From an uncultured Eubacteriales bacterium (GTDB taxonomy: Bacteria > Bacillota > Clostridia > Lachnospirales > Lachnospiraceae), in assembly GCA_949292785.1 (NCBI GenBank), contig CASFBK010000001.1, forward strand, positions 124,001 to 188,000: a stretch of DNA of 64,000 nt. Reading direction: 5' to 3'. The notes under the pieces are model-generated. The model did no database searches, had not been told where the DNA came from, and saw only the letters and a program-made list of their open reading frames with translations. Position numbers and translations under genes: made by a program. Of this stretch, positions 51,919-59,924 are shown one piece after another. Positions within the stretch are counted from its first letter, which is position 1. Each line of letters begins with the position of its first letter.

Positions 51919-52016
51919 CGGAAAAGCGAATAAGAAATAATAAGACAATAAATGTCACTTGTCCATTTGTCAGACGGACGGGTAATGTTATTGTCTTTTT
52001 TCTTTTCCGGGAAAAG
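51919..52016 (+). promoter_or_regulatory. Attenuator-like leader with mutually exclusive hairpins
   Basis: A terminator hairpin (AAGACAATAA 51942-51951 with TTATTGTCTT 51988-51997, inner GTCC/GGAC) is followed by a T-rich tract to 52007. CTTTTCCG (52002-52009) can pair with CGGAAAAG at the very start of the transcript (51919-51926), or its first six bases can pair with GAAAAG (52011-52016) next to the ribosome site. These pairings compete. No known riboswitch class is recognised. It may end transcription from gerW as well. Confidence 0.55.
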
Positions 52017-52038
52017 CAGGCAAAAGGAGGAAATAAAA

Positions 52039-52542
52039 ATGCCAAAAACAAGATTTCAAGAAATTATTTTTACTTTACTTACAGCAGTGATGATGGTCTA
52101 TATTATGACACTTTACAATACGGTACTGGCGATGAAAGATTTTACGAATAGCACTTTTTTGATTGCATTGAAAGAAATGTGGACAGAGTTTTTCATTATT
52201 ACGCTTTGCGCATATTTCATTTCAACAAATGCAGCAAAGCACTTTGCTTTCCGCATCGTCAAGGAGGATGACCGTCCTATTTTTATTATTTTTGCAATTC
52301 AGATATTTACGGTAGTGTTCCAGGTGGCATTAGCAAGTATTATTGGAACCATAAAAGGTTATGGAATAACAACGCAGTTTTTGCCGGATTATCTGATGAC
52401 CTATTGCAGAAATTTTCCAATGGCATTGCTGATACAGTTATTTCTGGTAGGACCATTGGCAAGAAAAATTTTCCGTAGTATATTTTTAAGAAAAGAGAAG
52501 AGCAGTTCCGGTTCTGCCAATGAGATACCGGTCAGAATTTAG
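52039..52542 (+). CDS. DUF2798-like membrane protein
   Basis: 167 residues, four predicted helices (about 9-28, 48-65, 82-105 and 128-145). The repeat of two helical pairs and the FxxxxxxxTxxMVYIMTLYN start resemble DUF2798 proteins. No known function. CAAAAGGAGG lies nine bases before ATG 52039; the frame upstream would include the leader hairpin and is not expected to be translated. Its expression is probably governed by the leader. Confidence 0.72.
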   Translation: MPKTRFQEIIFTLLTAVMMVYIMTLYNTVLAMKDFTNSTFLIALKEMWTEFFIITLCAYFISTNAAKHFAFRIVKEDDRPIFIIFAIQIFTVVFQVALASIIGTIKGYGITTQFLPDYLMTYCRNFPMALLIQLFLVGPLARKIFRSIFLRKEKSSSGSANEIPVRI

Positions 52543-52569
52543 TTCCCCGGCATTTATTCCGGTTTTCTG

Positions 52570-52578
52570 CATATAGTA
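52570..52578 (+). promoter_or_regulatory. CATATAGTA box before the 45-residue gene
   Basis: Third copy of the CATATAGTA nonamer; a TATAAT also lies at 52578-52583, so either a sporulation-type or sigma-A -10 is possible. Confidence 0.4.
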
Positions 52579-52608
52579 TATAATAGAAAGGTTTGCAGGA
52601 GGGAAAAT

Positions 52609-52746
52609 ATGCGACGGCTGATAGGATTTGTTCTGTTCTGGATAGCAATCGGAATGGCGCTTATGATGTTTCTGCACAGCCAATTATTGGGATTGATTAT
52701 CATATTTCTTCTTTTATTACTGGGATATAATATGTTTTCGTGTTAA
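52609..52746 (+). CDS. Small hydrophobic membrane peptide (45 residues)
   Basis: ATG 52609 follows CAGGAGGG with seven-base spacing and runs to TAA 52744-52746. The product has a basic MRRL start and two hydrophobic segments (GFVLFWIAIGMALMMFL and LLGLIIIFLLLLLGYN), probably a membrane hairpin. Family unknown. The strong ribosome site, an upstream promoter-like box and the terminator after it support a real gene. Confidence 0.65.
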   Translation: MRRLIGFVLFWIAIGMALMMFLHSQLLGLIIIFLLLLLGYNMFSC

Positions 52747-52791
52747 AGGAACTTAATTTAAAAGGTTACTCACTATGAGAGTACAAAAAAT

Positions 52792-52822
52792 GCCAACCTT
52801 TGAGATTCAAAGGTTGGCTTTT
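52792..52822. terminator. Bidirectional terminator between the small gene and rpmB
   Basis: GCCAACCTTTGA (52792-52803) pairs perfectly with TCAAAGGTTGGC (52807-52818). TTTT follows on the plus strand and the As at 52785-52790 give Ts on the minus strand. Confidence 0.88.
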
Positions 52823-52832
52823 GATTGAATGT

Positions 52833-52863
52833 AACCATTTTTTCGCGGAGCATAAAAATGATT
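52833..52863 (-). repeat. 31-nt stem element, copy A
   Basis: On the minus strand AATCATTT, 15 bases, AAATGGTT. It lies 12 bases after the rpmB stop codon and just before its terminator. In RNA the arms form eight pairs with one U-G wobble. Same geometry as copies at 57530 and 61784. Confidence 0.65.
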
Positions 52864-52874
52864 GCCTCCGCTAA

Positions 52875-53060
52875 TTAAGCTCTTTCAACTTTACCGCTTC
52901 TTAAGCAAGAAGTACAAACATACATCTTCTTAGCAGCACCATTTACTTTACACTTTACGGATTTTACATTAGACTTCCACATTCTGTTGGATCTTCTATG
53001 AGAATGGCTGACATTATTTCCGAAATGAGCAGCTTTTCCACAAACATTACACTTTGCCAT
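52875..53060 (-). CDS. rpmB: 50S ribosomal protein L28
   Basis: 61 residues. MAKCNVCGKAAHFGNNVSHSHRRSNRMWKSN is the L28 signature and KKMYVCTSCLRSGKV its end. CNVC and CTSC form a zinc-binding ribbon, the Zn form of L28. AAGGAGGTG precedes ATG 53060. It is divergent from asp23-fakA, as in Bacillus (rpmB-yloU-yloV). Confidence 0.97.
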   Translation of the reverse strand: MAKCNVCGKAAHFGNNVSHSHRRSNRMWKSNVKSVKCKVNGAAKKMYVCTSCLRSGKVERA

Positions 53061-53119
53061 AATTGCACCTCCTTGCAACTTACTAAGTCTACATATTGTT
53101 GTAGGCTCACAACAAGCAT

Positions 53120-53148
53120 ATTCTAACAGAAAGAGTATTGAATTGCAA
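53120..53148 (-). promoter_or_regulatory. Promoter of rpmB
   Basis: On the minus strand TTGCAA (plus 53143-53148), 17-base spacer, TAGAAT (plus 53120-53125). A small TGTTGT/ACAACA hairpin (plus about 53094-53113) lies in the leader. Confidence 0.68.
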
Positions 53149-53210
53149 GTGAAAAATGAATTTTTTATAAAAAAGAGAAAATTTATGTTTCATTTTTCCG
53201 TAAAAGCGGT

Positions 53211-53216
53211 TATAAT
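53211..53216 (+). promoter_or_regulatory. -10 element of the asp23-fakA-recG operon
   Basis: TATAAT at 53211-53216 with a poor -35 (TTTCAT, 17 bases upstream). Start codon of asp23 is 35 bases downstream. Confidence 0.5.
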
Positions 53217-53251
53217 ATAAGCTAGTGAATGTAGAAAATGGAGGTTATGGT

Positions 53252-53608
53252 ATGAAAGGACAAATGGACACACCGTATGGTAAAGTGTTAATTGATACAG
53301 ATGTCATTGCAACCTATGCCGGTTCCGTAGCGGTAGAATGTTTCGGTATTGTAGGCATGGCTGCCGTAAATGTAAAAGATGGTCTTGTAAAGCTTTTAAA
53401 GCGTGATTATCTAAATCATGGTATAAATGTTACCATCACAGATAACAAAATTACATTGGATTTTCATGTAATTGTTTCTTATGGCGTTAGTATTTCAACT
53501 GTTTCTGATAACTTGATCAGTACGGTGAAATATCAGGTAGAAGAATTTACCGGTATGGAAATCGAAAAAATCAACATCTTCGTTGAAGGTGTAAGAGTGA
53601 TTGATTAA
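53252..53608 (+). CDS. Asp23/Gls24 family protein (YloU-like)
   Basis: 118 residues. TPYGKVLIDTDVIATYAGSVAVECFGIVGMA and DFHVIVSYGVSISTVSDNLISTVKYQVEEFTGMEI are the Asp23 family core. Members are abundant envelope-stress proteins; the Bacillus homologue YloU precedes the fatty-acid kinase gene, as here. ATG 53252 follows GGAGG; the upstream GTG at 53225 lacks a site. Confidence 0.92.
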   Translation: MKGQMDTPYGKVLIDTDVIATYAGSVAVECFGIVGMAAVNVKDGLVKLLKRDYLNHGINVTITDNKITLDFHVIVSYGVSISTVSDNLISTVKYQVEEFTGMEIEKINIFVEGVRVID

Positions 53609-53621
53609 GGAGGAAACTGTA

Positions 53622-55328
53622 GTGCAGATTAATACAATAGATGCTCCCATGCTTGCTAAGATGTTCTTAGCAGGTGCGAAGAATCTGGAATCAAAGAAAG
53701 AATGGATCAATGAGTTAAATGTGTTCCCGGTACCGGATGGAGATACTGGAACGAATATGACCATGACAATTATGTCTGCGGCAGCAGAAGTAAGCAATCT
53801 GGGTGAGAATCCGGATATGAAGTCTCTGGCAAAGGCAATCTCTTCTGGTTCCCTGCGTGGTGCAAGAGGAAATTCCGGAGTTATACTTTCACAGCTGTTT
53901 CGTGGATTTACCAAAGGAATTAGTGAATATGATGTAATAGATGTAGTAGTGTTATGCGATGCTCTCCAGAAGGCAGTAGAAACTGCATATAAGGCAGTTA
54001 TGAAGCCGAAGGAAGGTACGATTCTTACCGTTGCAAAAGGCGGCGCAGACAAGGCACTGGAATTGATAGGGGAAACCGATGATCTGGTGTACTTTGTTGA
54101 TGAAGTAATTAAGCATGCAGATTATGTATTAAGTCAGACACCGGAGATGCTTCCGGTACTGAAACAGGCTGGAGTTGTGGATTCCGGCGGACAGGGTCTG
54201 ATAACCGTATTAAAGGGAGCATATGATGCGCTCCTTGGAAAAGAAATTGATTATACCATTGAGGGTGCTTCTACAGGCTCCGGTGTGGTTAAGATTTCAG
54301 CCCAGACAGAACAGGATATTAAATTTGGTTATTGTACAGAGTTCATCATTGTATTGAATAAACCTTTAAGTGAACAGGAAGAACTTAACTTTAAGGGGTT
54401 CTTAGAATCTATCGGTGATTCTATCGTGGTTGTTGCAGATGATGAGATTACAAAAGTCCATGTACATACCAATGATCCTGGACTTGCAATTCAAAGAGCA
54501 TTGACCTATGGTTCTTTAAGTAAAATTAAGATTGATAACATGCGCGAAGAACATCAGGAAAAGCTTATCAAAGATGCTGAAAAGGCAGCAGCTGCACAGA
54601 AAGAAGAAGATGCGAAGAGACGTTCTAAGAAGGATGCGGAAGAGGAAGCCAGAGCAAAGGCTGAGCGAAAAGAAATGGGATTTATTTCGGTATCCATCGG
54701 AGAAGGAATTAATGAAATCTTCAAAGGACTTGGGGTAGACTATATTATTGCCGGTGGTCAGACCATGAATCCAAGTACAGAGGATATGTTAAATGCCATC
54801 GAAGAAGTAAATGCAGATAATATTTTTATTCTTCCAAACAATAAGAATATCATTCTTGCAGCAAATCAGGCAGCTTCTTTAATGGAAGAAAAGAATATTT
54901 ATGTAATTCCAACCAAAACAGTACCGCAGGGAATTACCGCATTGATTAATTTTATGCCGGATAAAACAGCAGAAGAAAATGCACAGCAGATGACGGAGGA
55001 ACTTTCCAACGTTAAGACCGGTCAGGTAACTTATGCAGTACGTGATACTTTGATTGATGATAAAGAGATTAAGCAGGGCGATTATATGGGAATCGGTGAC
55101 AGCTCTATTCTTTCCGTTGGACAGGATATGGATGCAGTTATCAAAGAAATGATTGCTCAAATGGTAGAGGAAGATTCTTCTATTATCAGTATCTATTATG
55201 GAGAAGAGATAACAGAAGATGCGGCAGAAGTCTTAGGAAATGAATTAGAGGAGCTTTATCCGGATTGTGAAGTGGAAGTTCATTCCGGAGGACAGCCAAT
55301 CTACTATTATGTAATTTCTGTAGAATAA
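53622..55328 (+). CDS. fakA: Fatty acid kinase A-like, DAK2/YloV domain protein
   Basis: Fatty-acid kinase catalytic subunit, which phosphorylates a fatty acid held by FakB. 568 residues. N-terminal DhaL/DAK2 kinase domain (NVFPVPDGDTGTNMTMTI with metal Asp, SLRGARGNSGVILSQLFRG), a middle domain, a Lys/Glu-rich helical linker (about 305-345), and a C-terminal domain with FISVSIGEGINEIFKGLGVDYIIAGGQTMNPSTED. Start is GTG 53622, eight bases after AAGGAGG. Followed by recG after 15 bases, the standard Firmicute order. Confidence 0.92.
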   Translation: MQINTIDAPMLAKMFLAGAKNLESKKEWINELNVFPVPDGDTGTNMTMTIMSAAAEVSNLGENPDMKSLAKAISSGSLRGARGNSGVILSQLFRGFTKGISEYDVIDVVVLCDALQKAVETAYKAVMKPKEGTILTVAKGGADKALELIGETDDLVYFVDEVIKHADYVLSQTPEMLPVLKQAGVVDSGGQGLITVLKGAYDALLGKEIDYTIEGASTGSGVVKISAQTEQDIKFGYCTEFIIVLNKPLSEQEELNFKGFLESIGDSIVVVADDEITKVHVHTNDPGLAIQRALTYGSLSKIKIDNMREEHQEKLIKDAEKAAAAQKEEDAKRRSKKDAEEEARAKAERKEMGFISVSIGEGINEIFKGLGVDYIIAGGQTMNPSTEDMLNAIEEVNADNIFILPNNKNIILAANQAASLMEEKNIYVIPTKTVPQGITALINFMPDKTAEENAQQMTEELSNVKTGQVTYAVRDTLIDDKEIKQGDYMGIGDSSILSVGQDMDAVIKEMIAQMVEEDSSIISIYYGEEITEDAAEVLGNELEELYPDCEVEVHSGGQPIYYYVISVE

Positions 55329-55343
55329 GATAGGAGGATTCCC

Positions 55344-57431
55344 ATGGAATTAAGTTCTGGAATTGGAACCATTAAGGGAATCGGTGCAAAAACAGAAGAG
55401 TTGTTTCATAATATAGGAGTATACACCTTAGGTGATATACTCCTTCATTATCCAAAGAATTATGACAAATTGCCCGAAATTACTCCGGTGGCTGAACTGG
55501 GGACCAGGTTTGAAAATGGCGCAGAGAGCATAACAGCGGCAATAGCTGTACATATTCAGAAAACACCTTTTGTAAAAAATGCCCGTTCCATGCAGATTAC
55601 CACATTACAGGTTCAGGAGCAAAGGGCTCGTCTGGATGTGGTGTGGTTTCGTATGCCTTATTTAAAAAATACCCTTACCCTCGGAAGCTGGTTTATTTTT
55701 CTTGGAAAAGTAACATTAAAGGGAAATAGTTATCATATGGAACAGCCCCAGATATTCGTACCGGAAAAATACCAGTCCATGCAGAATTGTCTGTGGCCAA
55801 GCTATGCCTTGACTTCCGGATTAAGCAAGAACAAATTATCTCAGACCATTCAGCTGGTATTAAAGGAGCTGGACTTATCCAAAGATTACCTTCCGGAGGA
55901 AATTCGCAGCCGTCATCAGCTGGCGGAATATAATTTTGCCATAGAAAATATTCACTTTCCGGAGAATGAAAAGGCGTTAGAAGAAGCAAGAAAACGCTTG
56001 ATTTTTGATGAATTTTTCCAGTTTATTCTGTCAGCAGGAATGCAAAAAGGGCAGATGGAAGAGATACAGAATGACTTTTCGTTTTTACCAATGAAAGAGG
56101 AAATGTGGGCAGATGAGGTGATAAAGCAGCTTCCCTATCAGCTTACAGGGGCACAGCTTCGTACCCTTGGTGAAATCAGGAATGACTTGCGCGGGAAAAA
56201 GGTCATGCAGCGTCTGGTGCAGGGAGATGTGGGTTCCGGTAAGACCATCATTGCCTTTCTTGCTATGCTGGATGCGGCACAGTCCGGGTATCAGTCTGCC
56301 TTGATGGCGCCAACTGAAGTTCTTGCGGGGCAGCATTATCAGACCTTTACCAATTTGTGTGAGGAACATGGGTTAAAGATTCCGATTGTGCTGTTGACCG
56401 GTTCACTTACTGCCAAGGAAAAGAGGCGGGCTTATGAGCGGATGGAACTATATCCCAATGCTATGGTGATAGGAACCCATGCACTGATTCAGGAGAGAGC
56501 AGTATTTGACAATCTTGCGCTGGTCATTACAGACGAACAGCACAGGTTTGGAGTAAAGCAGAGAGAAACACTGTTTTTAAAGGGCGCGCAGCCACATACG
56601 CTTGTAATGAGTGCAACGCCGATTCCCAGAACGCTTGGTATTATTTTGTATGGAGACCTGGATATTTCCGTCATTGACGAAGTGCCTGCAAAGCGTCTTC
56701 CGGTAAAAAGCTGTGTAGTAGGGAAACAGTCAAGAAAGACGTCCTATGAGTTCCTTGCCAAAGAAATCCAAAACGGACATCAGGTCTATGTTATTTGTCC
56801 CCTGGTGGAGGAAAGCGAGGGCTTAGAAGCAGAAAATGTTACAGATTATACCAATGTTTTAAAGGAAAATCTTCCCAAGGATGTGGTAGTGGAATGTATG
56901 CACGGCAAGATGAAATCGGGGCGTAAGAATCTGATTATGGAGCAATTTGCACGAAACGAAATTCAGGTGCTGGTCTCTACCACTGTTATAGAGGTAGGAG
57001 TAAACGTGCCGAACGCTACCGTTATGATGATAGAGGATGCCCAGCGCTTTGGACTTGCCCAGCTTCATCAGCTGAGAGGCCGGGTTGGACGTGGAGACGC
57101 CCAGTCTTATTGTATTATGATTAATACCAATGATTCAGAGAAGGCAAAAAAACGGTTGGAAATATTAAATCAGTCCAATGATGGATTTTTTATTGCCAGC
57201 GAAGATTTGAAGCTGCGTGGGCCGGGAGACTTTTTTGGAATTCGACAAAGCGGTCTGTTAGAATTTCGCTTAGGAGATATTTATCAGAACGCAGATTTGC
57301 TAAAGCAGGCTTCGGAGGAAGCACAGCAGATTTTGGCAGAAGACCGGCAACTGCAGTCGGAGAAGTATCGTTTCGTTCGGGAACGGATTCGGGATTATTT
57401 AAAAGAGCAGGCAGAAATCGCTAATTTATAA
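55344..57431 (+). CDS. recG: ATP-dependent DNA helicase RecG
   Basis: Branched-DNA helicase that reverses stalled forks. 695 residues, usual length. N-terminal wedge domain (DVVWFRMPYLKNTL), Walker A LVQGDVGSGKTIIAFLAM (about residue 295), DEAH-type Walker B VITDEQHRFGVKQRE, MSATPIPRTLGI, and motifs ISTTVIEVGVNVPNATVMMIEDAQRFGLAQLHQLRGRVGR split over residues 550-590. GGAGG precedes the ATG. Confidence 0.97.
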   Translation: MELSSGIGTIKGIGAKTEELFHNIGVYTLGDILLHYPKNYDKLPEITPVAELGTRFENGAESITAAIAVHIQKTPFVKNARSMQITTLQVQEQRARLDVVWFRMPYLKNTLTLGSWFIFLGKVTLKGNSYHMEQPQIFVPEKYQSMQNCLWPSYALTSGLSKNKLSQTIQLVLKELDLSKDYLPEEIRSRHQLAEYNFAIENIHFPENEKALEEARKRLIFDEFFQFILSAGMQKGQMEEIQNDFSFLPMKEEMWADEVIKQLPYQLTGAQLRTLGEIRNDLRGKKVMQRLVQGDVGSGKTIIAFLAMLDAAQSGYQSALMAPTEVLAGQHYQTFTNLCEEHGLKIPIVLLTGSLTAKEKRRAYERMELYPNAMVIGTHALIQERAVFDNLALVITDEQHRFGVKQRETLFLKGAQPHTLVMSATPIPRTLGIILYGDLDISVIDEVPAKRLPVKSCVVGKQSRKTSYEFLAKEIQNGHQVYVICPLVEESEGLEAENVTDYTNVLKENLPKDVVVECMHGKMKSGRKNLIMEQFARNEIQVLVSTTVIEVGVNVPNATVMMIEDAQRFGLAQLHQLRGRVGRGDAQSYCIMINTNDSEKAKKRLEILNQSNDGFFIASEDLKLRGPGDFFGIRQSGLLEFRLGDIYQNADLLKQASEEAQQILAEDRQLQSEKYRFVRERIRDYLKEQAEIANL

Positions 57432-57481
57432 TGTGCTATTAAAAAATATTTTTATGAAATTATATAATGAAATCACATATG

Positions 57482-57523
57482 AAAAGGGAGCAGACACATC
57501 GTTTGTGCATCTGCTCCCTTTTT
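57482..57523. terminator. Bidirectional terminator between recG and the small spore protein
   Basis: AAAAGGGAGCAGA (57482-57494) pairs with TCTGCTCCCTTTTT (57510-57523), with Ts on both strands. Confidence 0.9.
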
Positions 57524-57529
57524 GAATGC

Positions 57530-57560
57530 AACCACTTTTGCGCAAAGCGTAGAAGTGATT
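57530..57560 (-). repeat. 31-nt stem element, copy B
   Basis: On the minus strand AATCACTT, 15 bases, AAGTGGTT. It lies between the spore-protein stop codon and the terminator, as copy A does for rpmB. C-G pairs in this copy replace U-A pairs of copy A. Confidence 0.65.
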
Positions 57561-57604
57561 GCTCTGCTGAGGACAAGTGATTGTTTCAGCACGCCGGTAA
57601 ATTA

Positions 57605-57808
57605 CTATTTACCAGACATCTGTCTTTCCTGGGCTTCGATCATTTTCTTCACCATATAACCACCAACAGAACCATTCTGTTTAGAAGTTAAATCTCCGTT
57701 ATAACCGTCCTTTAAAGGAACACCAATTTCATTAGCCACCTCAAATTTGAACCTGTTTAACGCGCTTTTTGCTTCAGGCACTACCGCCTTGTTAGAAGAA
57801 TTAGACAT
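57605..57808 (-). CDS. Alpha/beta-type small acid-soluble spore protein
   Basis: DNA-binding protein of dormant spores, 67 residues. ALNRFKFEVANEIGVPL contains the GPR protease site (near Glu-Ile-Gly) and GDLTSKQNGSVGGYMVKKMIEAQER is the second conserved DNA-contact region. AGGAGG lies eight bases before ATG 57808. A longer in-frame reading of 96 residues starts at 57895 behind AGGAAAG, but the conserved family begins at 57808 and the extension overlaps the predicted promoter. Confidence 0.95.
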   Translation of the reverse strand: MSNSSNKAVVPEAKSALNRFKFEVANEIGVPLKDGYNGDLTSKQNGSVGGYMVKKMIEAQERQMSGK

Positions 57809-57864
57809 ATCGTTACCTCCTGTTCTCTTTCTCTTTGGTTGTGTAACAAGATTTGTTACGATTC

Positions 57865-57898
57865 TAGTATATGCAGGAGTTGCTTTATTAGACATGCA
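57865..57898 (-). promoter_or_regulatory. Candidate sporulation (sigma-G/F) promoter of the spore protein
   Basis: On the minus strand GCATG (plus 57893-57897) and CATATACTA (plus 57865-57873) resemble the GHATR and CATnnTA elements of sigma-G. Their spacing of 19 bases is one longer than ideal. A GTAACAA/TTGTTAC hairpin (57843-57859) follows in the leader. Confidence 0.45.
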
Positions 57899-57950
57899 AT
57901 TCTTTCCTGTGGAAGCATGAAATGGAAAAAATCATAAAAAATAAAAAATA

Positions 57951-59687
57951 TTATTCTATCTGAGAAATTCCGCTGATATCGGGACTGGTAGTAAGAGAGT
58001 AGTTGGTATAATACACCACAAATCCCGGTTTGCTTCCGTTTGGCTTTTTCACATTTTTCTTTTCTAAATAATCAATTTCTACCTTATCGTTGTCCCTGCC
58101 CTTTGAATAGTAGGCGGCAAGATGTCCTGCTTCTTCAAAGGTACGGTCCGGAAGCTCTTCGCCATTGGTCTTTACAATGACATGGGAGCCGGGCATTCCC
58201 TTAGCATGGAACCACCAGTCATTTCCAACTGCAAATTTAAAGGTAAGTTCATCGTTCTGCAGGTTATTCTTTCCAACGTAGATATGAAAACCATCCGAAG
58301 AAATATAGTGAAAAGGTTTGCTTTTGACCCGTTCTTTTTTGCCGGTACTTTTCTTTTTGATATAGCCGGATTGCACCAATTCTTCCTTAATCTGTGTTAA
58401 GTCTTCCTCAGAGACCGCAATATCCATGGAAGTGGCAATAGATTCCAGATGTTCAATTTCGGCATGGGTCTCCTGAATCAAATCATTTAATGCTTCACTG
58501 GTGCGCTTCAGTTTGTTGTATTTATCAAAATATTTCTGCGCATTTTCCTGGGGAGACAGCTGTGGGTCTAAGGGAATGGTTATCATTTCATTATTATAAT
58601 AATTCAGTGCCTCAAGTTTTTTGGCACCTTCCTCCAAATGATAGCCATAGGTGTTAATTAACTCTCCATATACCTTGTATTTATCTCGTTTTTCCGTATC
58701 CTTTAACTGTTTTGCCTGTAAATCGTATTTTTTACGGTTACGTTCTAATGCAGTAGTGACGATTTTTCGTAAATCTACGGACTTTTGACGGATTCTGGTG
58801 TAGATATTTTTTGCCGCATAATATTGTTCTAATACGCTAGAAATCGTATCGTAATTGATAATTTCATAATCCGCATATTGTTTGAGGGAAACGGCGGCAA
58901 ATTCTACCGGCTCTTTTCCGTTTTTTACAATATTCGGCTGAAAGCTTCCTTCTGCAATATCATCCATCAACCATTGAAAATGGTGGAAGAGGTGGAGCTT
59001 TTCTTCCTCTGTCAAAGCGTCTAACGGACGGTCTCCGTCAATTCCCGCGCGGAAACAAAGCTCCGAGGCAATGACCGGGCTGATGCCATTGTAAGTGGTG
59101 TAGATTGCTTTCGTAACCGGTACAGGCTTTGTGTATACCTTTTCAAAAAAGCTGTTTTGGTCCGCGGTCAGCGGATTGTACTTATCCTGTGTTTCCGGGA
59201 TAAAATAAGTTCTGCCGGGAAGGACTTCGCGTACCGAGCTGACCTGAGCGGAAATGTGCTTGATGCTGTCAATAATCATACCGTCTTCCTTGCAGAAAAT
59301 AATATTGCTGTGTTTTCCCATGATTTCTACAATTAATGTTTTATGGCATAAGTCTCCCAGTTCATTTAAGTGTTCAATTTCAAAATTAATGATACGTTCC
59401 ATTTCCGGCTGGTAAATGCGGGTGATTCTGCCGTTTGCAATATGTTTTCGCAGCAGCATGCAAAAGTTTGGTGCCGTCATGGGACTTGGTTTGTTTTCAT
59501 TGGTGAGATAAATCAGCGGAAGAGAGGCGCTTGCAGACAAGACAAGACGAACCTGTCCATTTGTCCCCTTTATGGTCAGAAGCAGTTCATCTGTTTCCGG
59601 CTGGGCGATTTTGCTGATTCTTCCGTTTAATATATTTTCATTTAATTCTTTTACGAGGTTTGCAATTACAATTCCATCGAATGCCAT
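57951..59687 (-). CDS. rqcH: NFACT family ribosome quality control protein RqcH
   Basis: Binds the stalled 50S-nascent chain and recruits tRNA-Ala for alanine tailing; once called a fibronectin-binding protein. 578 residues. NFACT-N (1-190, AFDGIVIANLVKELNENILNGRISKI), HhH and coiled-coil middle (about 250-440) and NFACT-R at the C-terminus (GKNNLQNDELTFKFAVGNDWWFHAKGMPGSHVIVK). Position 97-98 is Glu-Arg; the Bacillus protein has Asp97-Arg98 there for tRNA contact. GGAG precedes ATG 59687. Confidence 0.93.
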   Translation of the reverse strand: MAFDGIVIANLVKELNENILNGRISKIAQPETDELLLTIKGTNGQVRLVLSASASLPLIYLTNENKPSPMTAPNFCMLLRKHIANGRITRIYQPEMERIINFEIEHLNELGDLCHKTLIVEIMGKHSNIIFCKEDGMIIDSIKHISAQVSSVREVLPGRTYFIPETQDKYNPLTADQNSFFEKVYTKPVPVTKAIYTTYNGISPVIASELCFRAGIDGDRPLDALTEEEKLHLFHHFQWLMDDIAEGSFQPNIVKNGKEPVEFAAVSLKQYADYEIINYDTISSVLEQYYAAKNIYTRIRQKSVDLRKIVTTALERNRKKYDLQAKQLKDTEKRDKYKVYGELINTYGYHLEEGAKKLEALNYYNNEMITIPLDPQLSPQENAQKYFDKYNKLKRTSEALNDLIQETHAEIEHLESIATSMDIAVSEEDLTQIKEELVQSGYIKKKSTGKKERVKSKPFHYISSDGFHIYVGKNNLQNDELTFKFAVGNDWWFHAKGMPGSHVIVKTNGEELPDRTFEEAGHLAAYYSKGRDNDKVEIDYLEKKNVKKPNGSKPGFVVYYTNYSLTTSPDISGISQIE

Positions 59688-59750
59688 AGTTTGTTCTCCT
59701 GTTTCTATTTCTACATGTTCTACATGCAAAGTCATACTACTCCGCAGGAT

Positions 59751-59779
59751 ATTATATCATTCTTCCTGTCTCACGTAAA
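59751..59779 (-). promoter_or_regulatory. Promoter of rqcH
   Basis: On the minus strand TTTACG (plus 59774-59779), 17-base spacer, TATAAT (plus 59751-59756). Confidence 0.6.
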
Positions 59780-59850
59780 TAAAGCAAAACAATTTATAAA
59801 ATTAAAAACAATTTATTTGGGTTGGTCCTATAAAAAATACATGTTATGAT

Positions 59851-59879
59851 TTGACTATTTTAGAAAAGTGTTCTATAAT
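59851..59879 (+). promoter_or_regulatory. Sigma-A promoter of yicC-gmk-rpoZ
   Basis: TTGACT (59851-59856), 17-base spacer, TATAAT (59874-59879), 45 bases before ATG 59925; among the best matches in the window. Confidence 0.8.
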
Positions 59880-59924
59880 ACAAATAATTATGCACACAGT
59901 AATGTATGAGACAGGAGGTTTCGC

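Noticed and set aside
57808-57895. 96-residue spore protein as the main product
   Set aside because: The conserved family begins at the internal ATG with a better AGGAGG site; the longer form is kept only as a question.
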